Shown here one piece after another: positions 7,389-16,357 of a stretch of 17,007 bases of DNA. This stretch comes from Desulfobacteraceae bacterium (GTDB lineage: Bacteria > Desulfobacterota > Desulfobacteria > Desulfobacterales > SURF-15), in contig QZKK01000170.1 in NCBI GenBank assembly GCA_003599475.1, positions 1 through 17,007 on the forward strand. Direction: 5' to 3'. Position 1 is the first letter of the stretch, and each line of letters begins with the position of its first letter. Both the position numbers and the translations under genes were made by a program. The notes below the pieces were generated by a model. The model made no database searches. It was not told where the DNA came from and was given only the letters and a program-made list of their open reading frames with translations.

Positions 7389-8423
7389 ATGACTGTCGAA
7401 CATCCAACATCCGATCCCGCCGCAAGCGGGAAACGTCGAATCGAGAAAGGTTCCGGCCCCTTGCTGGAGCTGCGGGATGTGGTCAAGCACTTTCCCATAC
7501 GGGGAGGGGTCTTTCTCCGGCAGATCGCTTCGGTCAAAGCCGTCGACGGGCTGAGCCTCGCCATTTTTCCGGGAGAAACCCTCGGGCTGGTGGGGGAGTC
7601 CGGCTGCGGCAAATCGACGCTGGGACGATTGGTTCTCCGCCTGGATGAGCCTACGAGCGGAAGCATCTTTTTCGAGGGAGAAAACATCCTCGGTTACGAT
7701 CCCAAGCGGCTGCGGGCTTTGAGGAGCAAGATGCAGATCATCTTCCAGGACCCCTTCTCTTCCCTGAACCCTCGAAAGAGCGTGGCCCACATCGTCGGCG
7801 AACCGCTCTTTGTCCACGGCATGAAAAACCGGCGCGAGAGGGAGAAGCGGGTGCTCGATCTGCTGGAGGTCGTCGGTCTCAGAAAAGAGCACATGCGCCG
7901 GTACCCCCATCAATTCTCGGGAGGGCAGCGCCAGCGGATCGGGGTAGCCCGCGCCCTGGCGCTGCATCCGAAGCTGATCATCTGCGACGAGGCGGTTTCC
8001 GCCCTGGACGTCTCCATTCAGGCCCAGGTCATCAACCTGCTCCATGATCTCCAGAAAGAATTCGGCCTGACTTACCTCTTTATCTCCCATGCGCTCGGGG
8101 TAGTGCAGTACATCAGCGACCGGGTGGCCGTGATGTATCTCGGGAAGCTGGTCGAGGTGGCCAAGTCCGCATCGCTTTACCGAAAACCGCTGCACCCTTA
8201 CACGCAGGCTCTCCTTTCGGCAGCCCCCGTTCCGAAACCCGGACAGAAGCGGAAGCGGATCGTACTGCCGGGGGATGTACCGAGCCCGATCGATCCCCCG
8301 CCGGGGTGCCGGTTCCACACGAGATGCCTCTATGCAAAAGACGTCTGCAGGCAACAAGATCCGGAACTCAGGGAAATCGAACCGGGTCATTTCGCCGCAT
8401 GTCTTTTTGCCGGGAGCCTCTAG
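7389..8423 (+). CDS. dppF: Dipeptide ABC transporter ATPase (DppF-like)
   Basis: This 344-residue second ATPase of the Dpp system works with DppD at the cytoplasmic face of DppBC. Walker A GESGCGKS is at 69-76, the Q loop at Gln120, signature FSGGQRQ at 176-182, and Walker B LIICDE at 196-201. Two conserved neighbours differ from the usual family sequence: Ala202 stands where DEP normally has Pro, and Ala235 follows switch His234 where SHD is usual. The C-terminal domain has the same C-x5-C-x6-C-x17-C set as DppD (Cys307, 313, 320, 338). The first ATG has no strong ribosome binding site. A six-codon reading frame from 7372 overlaps it as ATGA and could couple translation, but this is speculative. 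Confidence 0.94.
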   Translation: MTVEHPTSDPAASGKRRIEKGSGPLLELRDVVKHFPIRGGVFLRQIASVKAVDGLSLAIFPGETLGLVGESGCGKSTLGRLVLRLDEPTSGSIFFEGENILGYDPKRLRALRSKMQIIFQDPFSSLNPRKSVAHIVGEPLFVHGMKNRREREKRVLDLLEVVGLRKEHMRRYPHQFSGGQRQRIGVARALALHPKLIICDEAVSALDVSIQAQVINLLHDLQKEFGLTYLFISHALGVVQYISDRVAVMYLGKLVEVAKSASLYRKPLHPYTQALLSAAPVPKPGQKRKRIVLPGDVPSPIDPPPGCRFHTRCLYAKDVCRQQDPELREIEPGHFAACLFAGSL

Positions 8424-8800
8424 ACATACGATTTTGCGCTCGTTCCCGCAGCCGGTTTCACGCCCTCTTTCCGCCTGAAGCTTCATCCGGCTGCGCCTTC
8501 CGGGGATATTACAATCAAATCATATCGAATTACTCCTTTTAGACACCCCGATATACAATATTCCCCCTATTTGCTTCTGTCCATTCTGCGGTAATTTAGG
8601 GATGACCACTTGAAAGCGTTCAGGGGTTCAAAGGTTCAAGGTTCAGAACTGTGCTGGTTTACAGGTTTTTGGCCTGAGAAATTGGAGAACTCAAGAGTCC
8701 TTAAAAGAATTTTAAGGCATTGAAATCAACCAACCTTTAAACCTTTTAACGCTGAACCAGTGAACGGTTACAGTAAAGATATCTGAATAAAGGGGGGGTC
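8424..8800. other. 377-bp gene-free, repeat-rich region after dppF
   Basis: I see no gene here. CGCAGCCGG (8447-8455) can pair with CCGGCTGCG (8487-8495) around a 31-nt loop that itself contains the palindrome TGAAGCTTCA. No U-tract follows, so it is not a good intrinsic terminator. The stretch 8510-8610 is AT-rich without a clear promoter. The palindromic element at 8611-8772 fills most of the remainder. Confidence 0.6.
8611..8772. repeat. Imperfect palindromic intergenic element with GTTCA motifs
   Basis: The left arm (8611-8646), with CGTTCAGGGGTTCA and AAGGTT repeats, matches the reverse complement of the right arm (8728-8772), which reads CGTTCACTGGTTCA and AAAGGTT on the other strand. 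Between them lies a perfect palindrome, CCTTAAAA-GAA-TTTTAAGG (8699-8717). The motif AAAGCGTTCAG also occurs in the insertion-like segment after dppD (about 7284-7294), which suggests a dispersed family of small non-coding elements. No transposase is present. Confidence 0.5.
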
Positions 8801-9055
8801 ATGAAAGAGATCTTCAATCATCTGATCAACAGGTTGAACGACAGGGATGTTTTATCGATCGAAATGCCGAGACTGTTCGAAGATGTGCTGACCATCATTA
8901 CTGACGGGCGCCCCCGCACACTGAAAAACATCAATCAGAATCTGGTGGACCGGGGGTGGCGGGAAGAAGTTCTCGATCGCGATACGTTTCAATTGATGCT
9001 TCAGTTCATCGAAACGGAAAGCGAATACAAGGTTGTCTCTCACACCGTGCATTAG
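8801..9055 (+). CDS. Small hypothetical protein, 84 residues
   Basis: I do not recognise a family. The 84-residue product is soluble, charged and probably mainly helical: residues 1-40 look amphipathic (FNHLINRLNDR, PRLFEDVLTIITDG). The middle segment TLKNINQNLVDRGWREEVLD resembles the spacing of a small winged-helix or helix-turn-helix fold, but that is only an impression. The ATG follows a purine-rich AAGGGGGGG stretch at 8790-8798 and gene-like codon use supports a real gene. It stands alone between the palindromic element and the convergent truA, and the frame ends in a clean TAG. Confidence 0.65.
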   Translation: MKEIFNHLINRLNDRDVLSIEMPRLFEDVLTIITDGRPRTLKNINQNLVDRGWREEVLDRDTFQLMLQFIETESEYKVVSHTVH

Positions 9056-9072
9056 CGGGGTCTCCGCCTTTT
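9055..9072 (+). terminator. Weak possible terminator after the small gene
   Basis: GCGG (9055-9058) and CCGC (9064-9067) form a four-pair stem around GGTCT, followed by CTTTT. It is short, so the call is weak. A second palindrome, GGCAAGCTTGCC, lies at about 9079-9090 in the same convergent gap. Confidence 0.3.
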
Positions 9073-9153
9073 CTGCCTCGGCAAGCTTGCCCGGGAATAC
9101 GCTCGCTCTTGCGGTTCACGATCGGAGGCGATGGGGACTTGACCGGAAACGGC

Positions 9154-9948
9154 TCATTCGGGGATCACCATCGTCCAGGCCGGATCGAAGTGAGCGGGGA
9201 GGTCACCGTAATAGACCCGCGCAAGAAAAAGCCCTGAAGGCGGCACGGTAAGTTCCGCCGGAGCGGTTGAATTCGTTTCGAGCAACCGCCGGATGTCTCT
9301 ACCGTCCAATTTCCCGCGGCCGCACTCGATCAGGACTCCCACCATGCGCCGCACCATTTTCCACAGAAAATGCGACCCTACGATATGAATCAGGAGGGAG
9401 GCGCCCTTTTTGTGTACGGCTACATGATAGATCTGCACCCGGGTGGACTGCTTCTCGCCCGCCTGTTCGATGCCGCCCGCGCTGCAGAAGGATCTGAAAT
9501 CCTGAATCCCTTCGAAGAGCGGAGCCGCTTTCATCATTGCGGCAATATCGAGCCTATCTTTGACCCAGTAGCAGTATTTCTTGGCAAACGCCGTCCGGCG
9601 CTCGCTGATATGGTAGACATAGCTGCGCGCTGTAGCGTCATAGCGCGCATGAAACGTTTTGGCGGCGGCTTCGACCGAGCGGATGTTGATTGTGGCCGGA
9701 AGCGCGTCGTTTAACCGCATGCGCAAGGCGTCAGGCTGCATTCCGGTTTTAAAATCGAGATGGGCCACCTGTGCCAGGGCATGAACTCCCGCATCGGTCC
9801 GGCCGGCGCCGTACAATTCAAACTCGGTGACACCGAGGGCTGATTTGCAGGCGTTCATGAGAACTCCCATCACGGTAGGCTTATTCTTCTGAAACTGCCA
9901 GCCGTGGTAGGGAGAGCCGTCATATTCGATCGTCAGCTTGAAGCGCAC
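9154..9948 (-). CDS. truA: tRNA pseudouridine(38-40) synthase TruA
   Basis: This 264-residue cytoplasmic enzyme converts uridines 38-40 of the tRNA anticodon arm to pseudouridine. The start MRFKLTIEYDGSPYHGWQFQ is the canonical TruA N-terminus. The catalytic motif GAGRTDAGVHALAQVAHLDF is at about 48-67 with nucleophile Asp52. The HFLWKMVRRMVGVLIECGRG segment near 204-223 is the conserved second half-domain. The start codon is GTG at 9946-9948, supported by GAGG 8 nt upstream (9957-9960 on the minus strand). The length is normal. It converges with the small gene at 8801-9055 and is divergent from ilvD, so it is probably monocistronic. Confidence 0.96.
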   Translation of the reverse strand: MRFKLTIEYDGSPYHGWQFQKNKPTVMGVLMNACKSALGVTEFELYGAGRTDAGVHALAQVAHLDFKTGMQPDALRMRLNDALPATINIRSVEAAAKTFHARYDATARSYVYHISERRTAFAKKYCYWVKDRLDIAAMMKAAPLFEGIQDFRSFCSAGGIEQAGEKQSTRVQIYHVAVHKKGASLLIHIVGSHFLWKMVRRMVGVLIECGRGKLDGRDIRRLLETNSTAPAELTVPPSGLFLARVYYGDLPAHFDPAWTMVIPE

Positions 9949-10442
9949 GTTTTTTGCCTCAGAATAAAACTTCGAATCGCATGGATTGCATCTTTCCCCG
10001 GACCACTGTCACTTTTTCATGGATCGATTTTGCCTTTGGATTTTGTACCGGAATAATCCGTTTGTAAAGGTTATTCCAGATCTTTCGAAGCGTGATGGAT
10101 CGCTACGCTCTCCTGATGATCCAGTAAAGATCCGGTCGCCCGGGCTCCGCATGCGAAAGCCGGACAGCGACGGCTGTAAATTTGTGCAGATCCGGGAGCC
10201 CGGACACGGCGACTTGTTCCTGGCGCAGTTGCCATCGAATCATAGAGAAGACACGAGCCGTTGATTCCAGCTTATGTGCTGGCTGCGGCGGCTTTCATAA
10301 CGCCGCAAACCGTACTATGCTTATGAGGCGGGTTCAATCTTGCGGCCGGATGCGGTCGGCATACGTTTTAAAGTACGGCAGCTATCCGTCGCTCAATGGC
10401 TCTTAGAAAAGTCTTCTGCGGAAGAGGGAAAGGAGCATCAGA
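9949..10442 (+). promoter_or_regulatory. Long ilvD upstream region with many inverted repeats
   Basis: These 494 bp hold no convincing gene and no clear -35/-10 pair. Inverted repeats are dense in the half next to ilvD: TGGATC/GATCCA (10096-10101, 10118-10123), CCAGC/GCTGG (10267-10271, 10278-10282), and TGCGGCG/CGCCGCA (10284-10290, 10301-10307). A long-range CCGTACT/AGTACGG pair (10310-10316, 10372-10378) encloses TATGC/GCATA. Finally, TCTTC-TGCG-GAAGA at 10412-10425 lies just before the AGGAG ribosome binding site. This looks like a structured mRNA leader that could control ilvD. I match it to no riboswitch, and I see no branched-chain-rich leader peptide or T-box core. Confidence 0.45.
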
Positions 10443-12119
<1,677 letters not shown>

Positions 12120-12143
12120 GCGGGCATCGGAAAGGAGATTCTC

Positions 12144-13727
12144 ATGTTCGACCTGATCATCCGGCAGGCCACCGTCGCCGACGGTTCCGGCCAGCCGGCA
12201 TTTGAAGCCGATCTGGGGATTGCAGGCGGAAAAATCCAGGCTATCGGCCGTATTGGTGATGAAAACGCCCGAATCATCGATGCCTCGGGTCTGGTGTGCG
12301 CCCCCGGTTTTATCGACATGCACAGCCACAGCGATCTCGCCTTCTTCTGGACACCTCCGCCGGAAGCAAAGATCCGCCAGGGGATCACCACCGAGCTGAT
12401 CGGCCAGGACGGACTCGGGGTTGCGCCTGTAAAAGCGGGGGACGTTGCGGTTCTTTCCGATCTGCTGGCGGGCCTAAACGGTAAAATCGACGCGCGGCAA
12501 TGGTCCTGGGGGTCATTCGGGGAATATCTGGATGCGCTTGGAACCCGGCCTTTGCCGAACAACGTGGCGGTGCTGGCCTCCCATGGCCCGGTCCGGCTGT
12601 CCGCAATGGGGATGGCCCAACGGGAAGCAGACAGCGGCGAAATCGAAGCGATGCGGAAGCATGTGCACGCTGCCATGGAAGCCGGTGCTTTCGGCTTTTC
12701 GACCGGTCTGATCTATCCTCCCTGCTCCTATGCCCCAAGTACGGAGTTGATCGCTCTCAATCGCGAGGTTGCAGCCTGTGACGGCATCTTCGTCGTCCAC
12801 CAGAGGGACGAAGGCCATCATCTGTCCCGGTCGTTTAATGAGGTCTGCGACATTTCCAGGCAATCCGGCGCACGGCTGCATGTGTCCCACCTGCAGGCCT
12901 ACGGCAGGATCAATTGGCCGATCATGGAGGCTGTCCTGGACAGGGCCGATCGATTCCTGGAAGAAGGCGGCACGGTCACCTGGGACCGCTACCCCTATCT
13001 GGCCGGCTCGACTGTGCTTACCGCTGTTTTACCCTCCTGGACCCTCAACCAGGGGCCCGATGCACTGGTTTCCAACCTGAAGGATCCCGACTATCGCGCC
13101 GGAATTCACCGGGAGTTCGGCAAGGGCCTGGACCATTGGCATAACCGGCAGATTACCGTCGGTTGGGAGAACATCCTTGTTTCGGCGGTCGGCAGCGCCT
13201 CCAATCGCTGGATGGAAGGGCTAAGCTGCCGGGAAATCGCCTCCCGGCGCGGTCAGGACCCGATCGATATGGTCTGTGACCTGCTGGCGGAAGAGAGGCT
13301 GGCCGTCACGATGATCAGTTTCTACGGCGCGGAGGATGTCCTGGACAAAGTTCTGACGCATGCACAGGCAACCGTGGGCAGCGACGGCATCTACGGCGGG
13401 CGTCCGCACCCCCGCCTTTATGGAACCTACCCGCGCTTTATCGAACGTTTCGTGTGTGACAAAGGCCTCCTGAGCCTGGAAGAAGCCGTTTGCAAAGTGA
13501 CCTCTTTTCCGGCAGAGATCCTGGGGATTGCCGGACGGGGTCTGATCCGGAAGGGGTATTTCGCCGACCTGGTGATCTTCGATCCGCAATCGATTTCCGA
13601 TGCCGCTACCTATGCGGAGCCTCGGAAGTACCCGACCGGCATTGCACACGTGCTGGTAAACGGGTGTCCGGCCGTTTCAGACGGCCAGGCAACCGGAAAT
13701 TACACCGGCCGGATCCTGAGAAAGTAA
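12144..13727 (+). CDS. Amidohydrolase of the N-acyl-D-amino-acid deacylase (D-aminoacylase) family
   Basis: This 527-residue metal-dependent hydrolase probably cleaves an N-acyl bond of an acylated or D-configured amino acid. Metal-binding residues typical of D-aminoacylases are visible: HSHSD (His60, His62), His219 in HQRDE, His249 in VSHLQ, and Asp414 in GSDGIYGGRPHPRLYGTYPR. The family block GFSTGLIYPPCSYAPS is at about 184-199. The loop that holds the metal cysteine in studied enzymes (GNCG) reads GQDG (87-90), so Asp89 replaces Cys. That variant may mark a subfamily with a different metal centre or substrate. AAGGAG lies 6 nt before the ATG, and the gene follows ilvD by 24 nt. No signal peptide is present. 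The exact substrate is unknown. Confidence 0.9.
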   Translation: MFDLIIRQATVADGSGQPAFEADLGIAGGKIQAIGRIGDENARIIDASGLVCAPGFIDMHSHSDLAFFWTPPPEAKIRQGITTELIGQDGLGVAPVKAGDVAVLSDLLAGLNGKIDARQWSWGSFGEYLDALGTRPLPNNVAVLASHGPVRLSAMGMAQREADSGEIEAMRKHVHAAMEAGAFGFSTGLIYPPCSYAPSTELIALNREVAACDGIFVVHQRDEGHHLSRSFNEVCDISRQSGARLHVSHLQAYGRINWPIMEAVLDRADRFLEEGGTVTWDRYPYLAGSTVLTAVLPSWTLNQGPDALVSNLKDPDYRAGIHREFGKGLDHWHNRQITVGWENILVSAVGSASNRWMEGLSCREIASRRGQDPIDMVCDLLAEERLAVTMISFYGAEDVLDKVLTHAQATVGSDGIYGGRPHPRLYGTYPRFIERFVCDKGLLSLEEAVCKVTSFPAEILGIAGRGLIRKGYFADLVIFDPQSISDAATYAEPRKYPTGIAHVLVNGCPAVSDGQATGNYTGRILRK

Positions 13728-13734
13728 CCTGGTT

Positions 13735-13775
13735 CCGGGGGCCGGGCCGATTCGACCCGGTCTCCGGATTGTTTT
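13735..13775 (+). terminator. Intrinsic terminator of the ilvD operon
   Basis: CCGGGGGCCGGG (13735-13746) pairs over 12 positions, with two G-U pairs, with CCCGGTCTCCGG (13756-13767) around a 9-nt loop, and is followed by ATTGTTTT. It starts 8 nt after the amidohydrolase stop and separates that gene from the convergent SH3-domain gene. Confidence 0.75.
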
Positions 13776-13816
13776 AAAATGCTTCATGGTTTGGTTGCGC
13801 AGCCTCCGGGAAATCG

Positions 13817-14449
13817 CTACCCGGCGGGCACCTCGAAGACAGGAGTCGTATACTGCTCCTGCACCCAGCCGAATTTTTCCGAAGAAATCCCCACGTACAG
13901 CCATCCTGGAGAGCGGCCTTTCACGTCCATCGTCTGGCCCTGGCTTGCGATATGGATCACCGAAAAATTGATGCCGGGCCCGGAGCGCACGTTCAACCGC
14001 TGCGCCGAAACCGCCACCCGATCCCCCGACGTCGCCCAAACAGGCGGTGAGGCCGGCGGGGGTTCCTGAACCACGACGACTTCCGGCGGCGGTTCCACAA
14101 CGATGTATCCGGCGGGAGCCCTACGGTAATAGACGTCGCTGTAATGATAGTAGGGAACGCCACTTGAGACAAAGAGGCTGAAACCGATCGGCAGCGAAGA
14201 GACCACAAACCCGATGGGGGCTCGAACGGAAATGAAGCCGGTATGCCCGCGCCGGTAGAAACGGCCCCCATGGTGATAGTATTTTATCCCGCCGACGACG
14301 GCTTTGCCGTGCCCGCGGGGAAGACTCCGGATGCCCCGGTCTCGACGATCTCGGGATGCGAATGCATCCTGCGTCCACGCCATCGAAGTCGCGGCAAAAA
14401 TCCCCGCAACGACAACCCAATAGAACGGGCGGATTTTCAGCTTTTTCAT
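13817..14449 (-). CDS. Secreted DUF6515-like protein with C-terminal bacterial SH3 domain
   Basis: This 210-residue exported protein has a signal peptide (MKKLKIRPFYW, hydrophobic core, likely cleavage after AFA near residue 31). Residues about 45-115 are rich in Tyr, Gly and Arg (YYHHGGRFYRRG, PIGFVVSSLPIGFSLF, YYHYSDVYYRR), matching the DUF6515 pattern of short beta repeats. A proline-rich linker (EPPPEVVVVQEPPPASPP) leads to an SH3b domain at about 143-200 with RLNVRSGPGINFSVIH and GWVQEQY, likely to bind peptidoglycan or a cell-envelope partner. I prefer the ATG at 14447-14449, since GTGAGG just upstream serves as ribosome binding site. The in-frame GTG at 14461 would overlap that site. 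It is divergent from the ParA gene. Confidence 0.88.
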   Translation of the reverse strand: MKKLKIRPFYWVVVAGIFAATSMAWTQDAFASRDRRDRGIRSLPRGHGKAVVGGIKYYHHGGRFYRRGHTGFISVRAPIGFVVSSLPIGFSLFVSSGVPYYHYSDVYYRRAPAGYIVVEPPPEVVVVQEPPPASPPVWATSGDRVAVSAQRLNVRSGPGINFSVIHIASQGQTMDVKGRSPGWLYVGISSEKFGWVQEQYTTPVFEVPAG

Positions 14450-14547
14450 CGGGTACCTCACTCTGATTGATTGTAAACGTTATTTTGAATGACCCTTTGT
14501 AACCTATCGTCGCTCTTTCACGGGAAAAAGTTACGGGAATCGAATTA

Positions 14548-14574
14548 ATTCCGATGGAGGCACGCAATCGGAAT
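14548..14574. promoter_or_regulatory. Inverted repeat in the divergent SH3-parA intergenic region
   Basis: ATTCCGAT (14548-14555) and ATCGGAAT (14567-14574) form a perfect 8-bp inverted repeat with an 11-bp spacer, followed by GATTTT. A related AATCGAAT lies at about 14538-14545. It could be an operator for a regulator, perhaps the helix-turn-helix of the ParA-like protein itself, or a weak hairpin. Nothing else is evident in 14450-14696. Confidence 0.4.
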
Positions 14575-14696
14575 GATTTTACAAGTCCATCGACAAAATG
14601 AGGGGCGGGGGGGGGAATCTTCTTGATTTGATTCATGAGGCAGGGCAAGATGGAGGCGCAGAACCCGGTCGCAGAAGGAGGAAAACGGAAAGGCCG

Positions 14697-15638
14697 ATGA
14701 ATAAATCCTCAGCCCTTCTCACGATTGGTGAACTTTCGGAGCTGACCGGCAGGCCCCCGATTCAGATTCATGGGGCGCTGTCCGGAAACGATCCGGCCGA
14801 TGGGTCGGCGCTCGCCCGAAAGATCCGCCCCAGGTTTGTCAGGGAGTTCCTGAATCAAAAAGGCATCGATTATTCCTTTAGAGTTCTCGCCCATATGAAT
14901 TTGCGAGGCGGGGTCGGAAAGACGGTCTCTACCATCTCCCTCGCCATGAGGGCCTCCCAATTCGGGTTTCATACCGCTGTCCTCGATCTGGATCCCCAGG
15001 GATCTTCTTCACTCGCCTTCGATAGAATCCCCGAAGACGAAGACCCCATCTTTTACGATATCTGGCAGAATGCCTCGGAGATGACAAAAGGCTCCCTGAA
15101 GGAGATCCAGGAAGGCCTCTATATCCTGCCGTCTTCCCTGGACAACAGCCTGCTGGATTCCGTCCTGGTCAATCCATCGCTCCAAAAAAATACGGTGAAG
15201 AAGGTGTGCGACGAACTGGAGAAAATCGGATTTGATCTGGTCGTCATCGACTGCCCACCTTCCTTGACGGGAGCCGTCGTTTCTACGGTGTGCGCTTCGG
15301 ATGTCATCGTGATTCCCGTAAGCAGCGATGCCTTCTCCTTCAAAGGACTGCAATTGACCCTCAACGAGATTTCCTCTATCTGTCGAACCTTCGGCATCCG
15401 GGAGCCGTCCGTAAAGATCTTGTACACCCGATACGACCGGCGGGAGAAGATATCCGAGGATGCCCTCCTCCGTCTGCAAGGGAATTATCCGGATTATCTG
15501 ATCCCTTCCGTCATCCGAACGAGCTCGGATTTTTCGAAGACATTGGAGAAGCGGGAAACCGTCTTTTCAACCAACCGCAAGGGGAAAGCCAGAGAGGATT
15601 ATGATCGGTACACGCGACACGTTCTCGGACTGCCCTGA
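14697..15638 (+). CDS. ParA/Soj-family ATPase with N-terminal helix-turn-helix-like segment
   Basis: This 313-residue cytoplasmic P-loop ATPase belongs to the ParA family that segregates or positions DNA and protein cargo. The deviant Walker A is RGGVGKT (70-76), with Arg where most members have the signature Lys. The second motif DLDPQGS is at 97-103 and Walker B IDCPPS at 184-189 (Asp185). Residues about 8-50 (LTIGELSELTGRPPIQIHGA) resemble a MerR-type helix-turn-helix as in plasmid-type ParA proteins. I start at the ATG at 14697; an upstream frame from 14598 adds a low-complexity Gly/Arg stretch and is unlikely. AGGAGG lies about 15 nt upstream and GGAAAGG closer. No ParB or parS is visible. 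A DUF697 gene follows after 25 nt. Confidence 0.9.
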   Translation: MNKSSALLTIGELSELTGRPPIQIHGALSGNDPADGSALARKIRPRFVREFLNQKGIDYSFRVLAHMNLRGGVGKTVSTISLAMRASQFGFHTAVLDLDPQGSSSLAFDRIPEDEDPIFYDIWQNASEMTKGSLKEIQEGLYILPSSLDNSLLDSVLVNPSLQKNTVKKVCDELEKIGFDLVVIDCPPSLTGAVVSTVCASDVIVIPVSSDAFSFKGLQLTLNEISSICRTFGIREPSVKILYTRYDRREKISEDALLRLQGNYPDYLIPSVIRTSSDFSKTLEKRETVFSTNRKGKAREDYDRYTRHVLGLP

Positions 15639-15663
15639 TTTTACTCCGCTGCAGAGGTGATGC

Positions 15664-16302
15664 ATGCCGACCGAAGACAACCAGGATGAAATGGTCCGGA
15701 ATACGTCTCGGAATTCGAACCTGCGGGTAAAAAGATCCAGGAGACGCATCTACGAGTCCGTTCCGGAGGGCACCCCGCCGGCGGATACTCCCAAGGAAGA
15801 GAGTCTCGAAGATCAGCAGGAAGTGCTTCGACGAAAAATCAGGTGGATGCAGGCCAAGAATATCGTGAAAAACCACATGCTCGGGGCCATGGGAGCCGGC
15901 ATGATTCCGTTTCCTGTAATCGATGCGGCGGCCGTTTCAGGCGTGCAGCTTAAAATGCTCCACAGCCTGTCCAGGCATTACGATATCTCCTTCATGGAAA
16001 ACAGGGCCAAGGCCTTCATTGCCGTGCTCATCGGAGGCATCGGGCCGTCGGCCCTGGCCTTCGGCGCTCTGGGGATGCTTCTGAAGACCCTGCCCGGAAT
16101 CGGAGCATTCCTCGGGATAATCAAGATGTCCGCTTTCTCCGCGGCCTCCGTCTATGCCGTGGGCATGGTGTTTATCCAGCATTTCGAATCCGGCGGGACC
16201 TTCCTCGATTTCAAACCTGAAAAGGTCAACCGGTACTATGTGCAAAAATTCCAGGAGGGGAGGAAAATCCCCCCTGGGGCATCGGATGACGACAAGCACT
16301 GA
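15664..16302 (+). CDS. DUF697 membrane protein
   Basis: This 212-residue protein has a charged, probably disordered N-terminus (about 1-55, with RVKRSRRR) and a hydrophobic DUF697-type domain (about 60-180). Visible parts are KNIVKNHMLGAMGAGMIPFPVIDAAAVSGVQLKMLHSLSRHYD, given here in pieces: the PFPVIDAAAVSGVQLKML core at about 82-99, then glycine-rich helices (AFIAVLIGGIGPSALAFGAL and IGAFLGIIKMSAFSAASVYA) that are likely membrane-embedded. DUF697 is found in proteins such as YcjF; its biochemical role is not established to my knowledge. GAGGTGA precedes the ATG by 3 nt. The short 25-nt gap to the ParA gene argues for joint expression, so it may be a membrane anchor or cargo for that ATPase, which is inference. 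Confidence 0.85.
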   Translation: MPTEDNQDEMVRNTSRNSNLRVKRSRRRIYESVPEGTPPADTPKEESLEDQQEVLRRKIRWMQAKNIVKNHMLGAMGAGMIPFPVIDAAAVSGVQLKMLHSLSRHYDISFMENRAKAFIAVLIGGIGPSALAFGALGMLLKTLPGIGAFLGIIKMSAFSAASVYAVGMVFIQHFESGGTFLDFKPEKVNRYYVQKFQEGRKIPPGASDDDKH

Positions 16303-16357
16303 ACGAAATCCTCTTGAAGCAGTATCCATATCATCGCGTATTTGGTAGAAAGGGTGC

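Noticed and set aside
8447..8495. Terminator after dppF
   Set aside because: The 9-bp stem has a 31-nt loop and no U-tract after it, so it is not a standard intrinsic terminator.
10327..10342. tRNA T-arm-like GGGTTCAATC in the ilvD leader
   Set aside because: There is no matching stem, anticodon arm or acceptor around it.
10296..10380. Cyclic-di-GMP or other known riboswitch before ilvD
   Set aside because: The phrase CGCCGCAAACC loosely recalls such RNAs, but the conserved core motifs and their order are not present.
14598..14696. Upstream extension of the ParA-like protein
   Set aside because: The extra 33 residues are a Gly/Arg-rich low-complexity stretch, and a better start lies at 14697.
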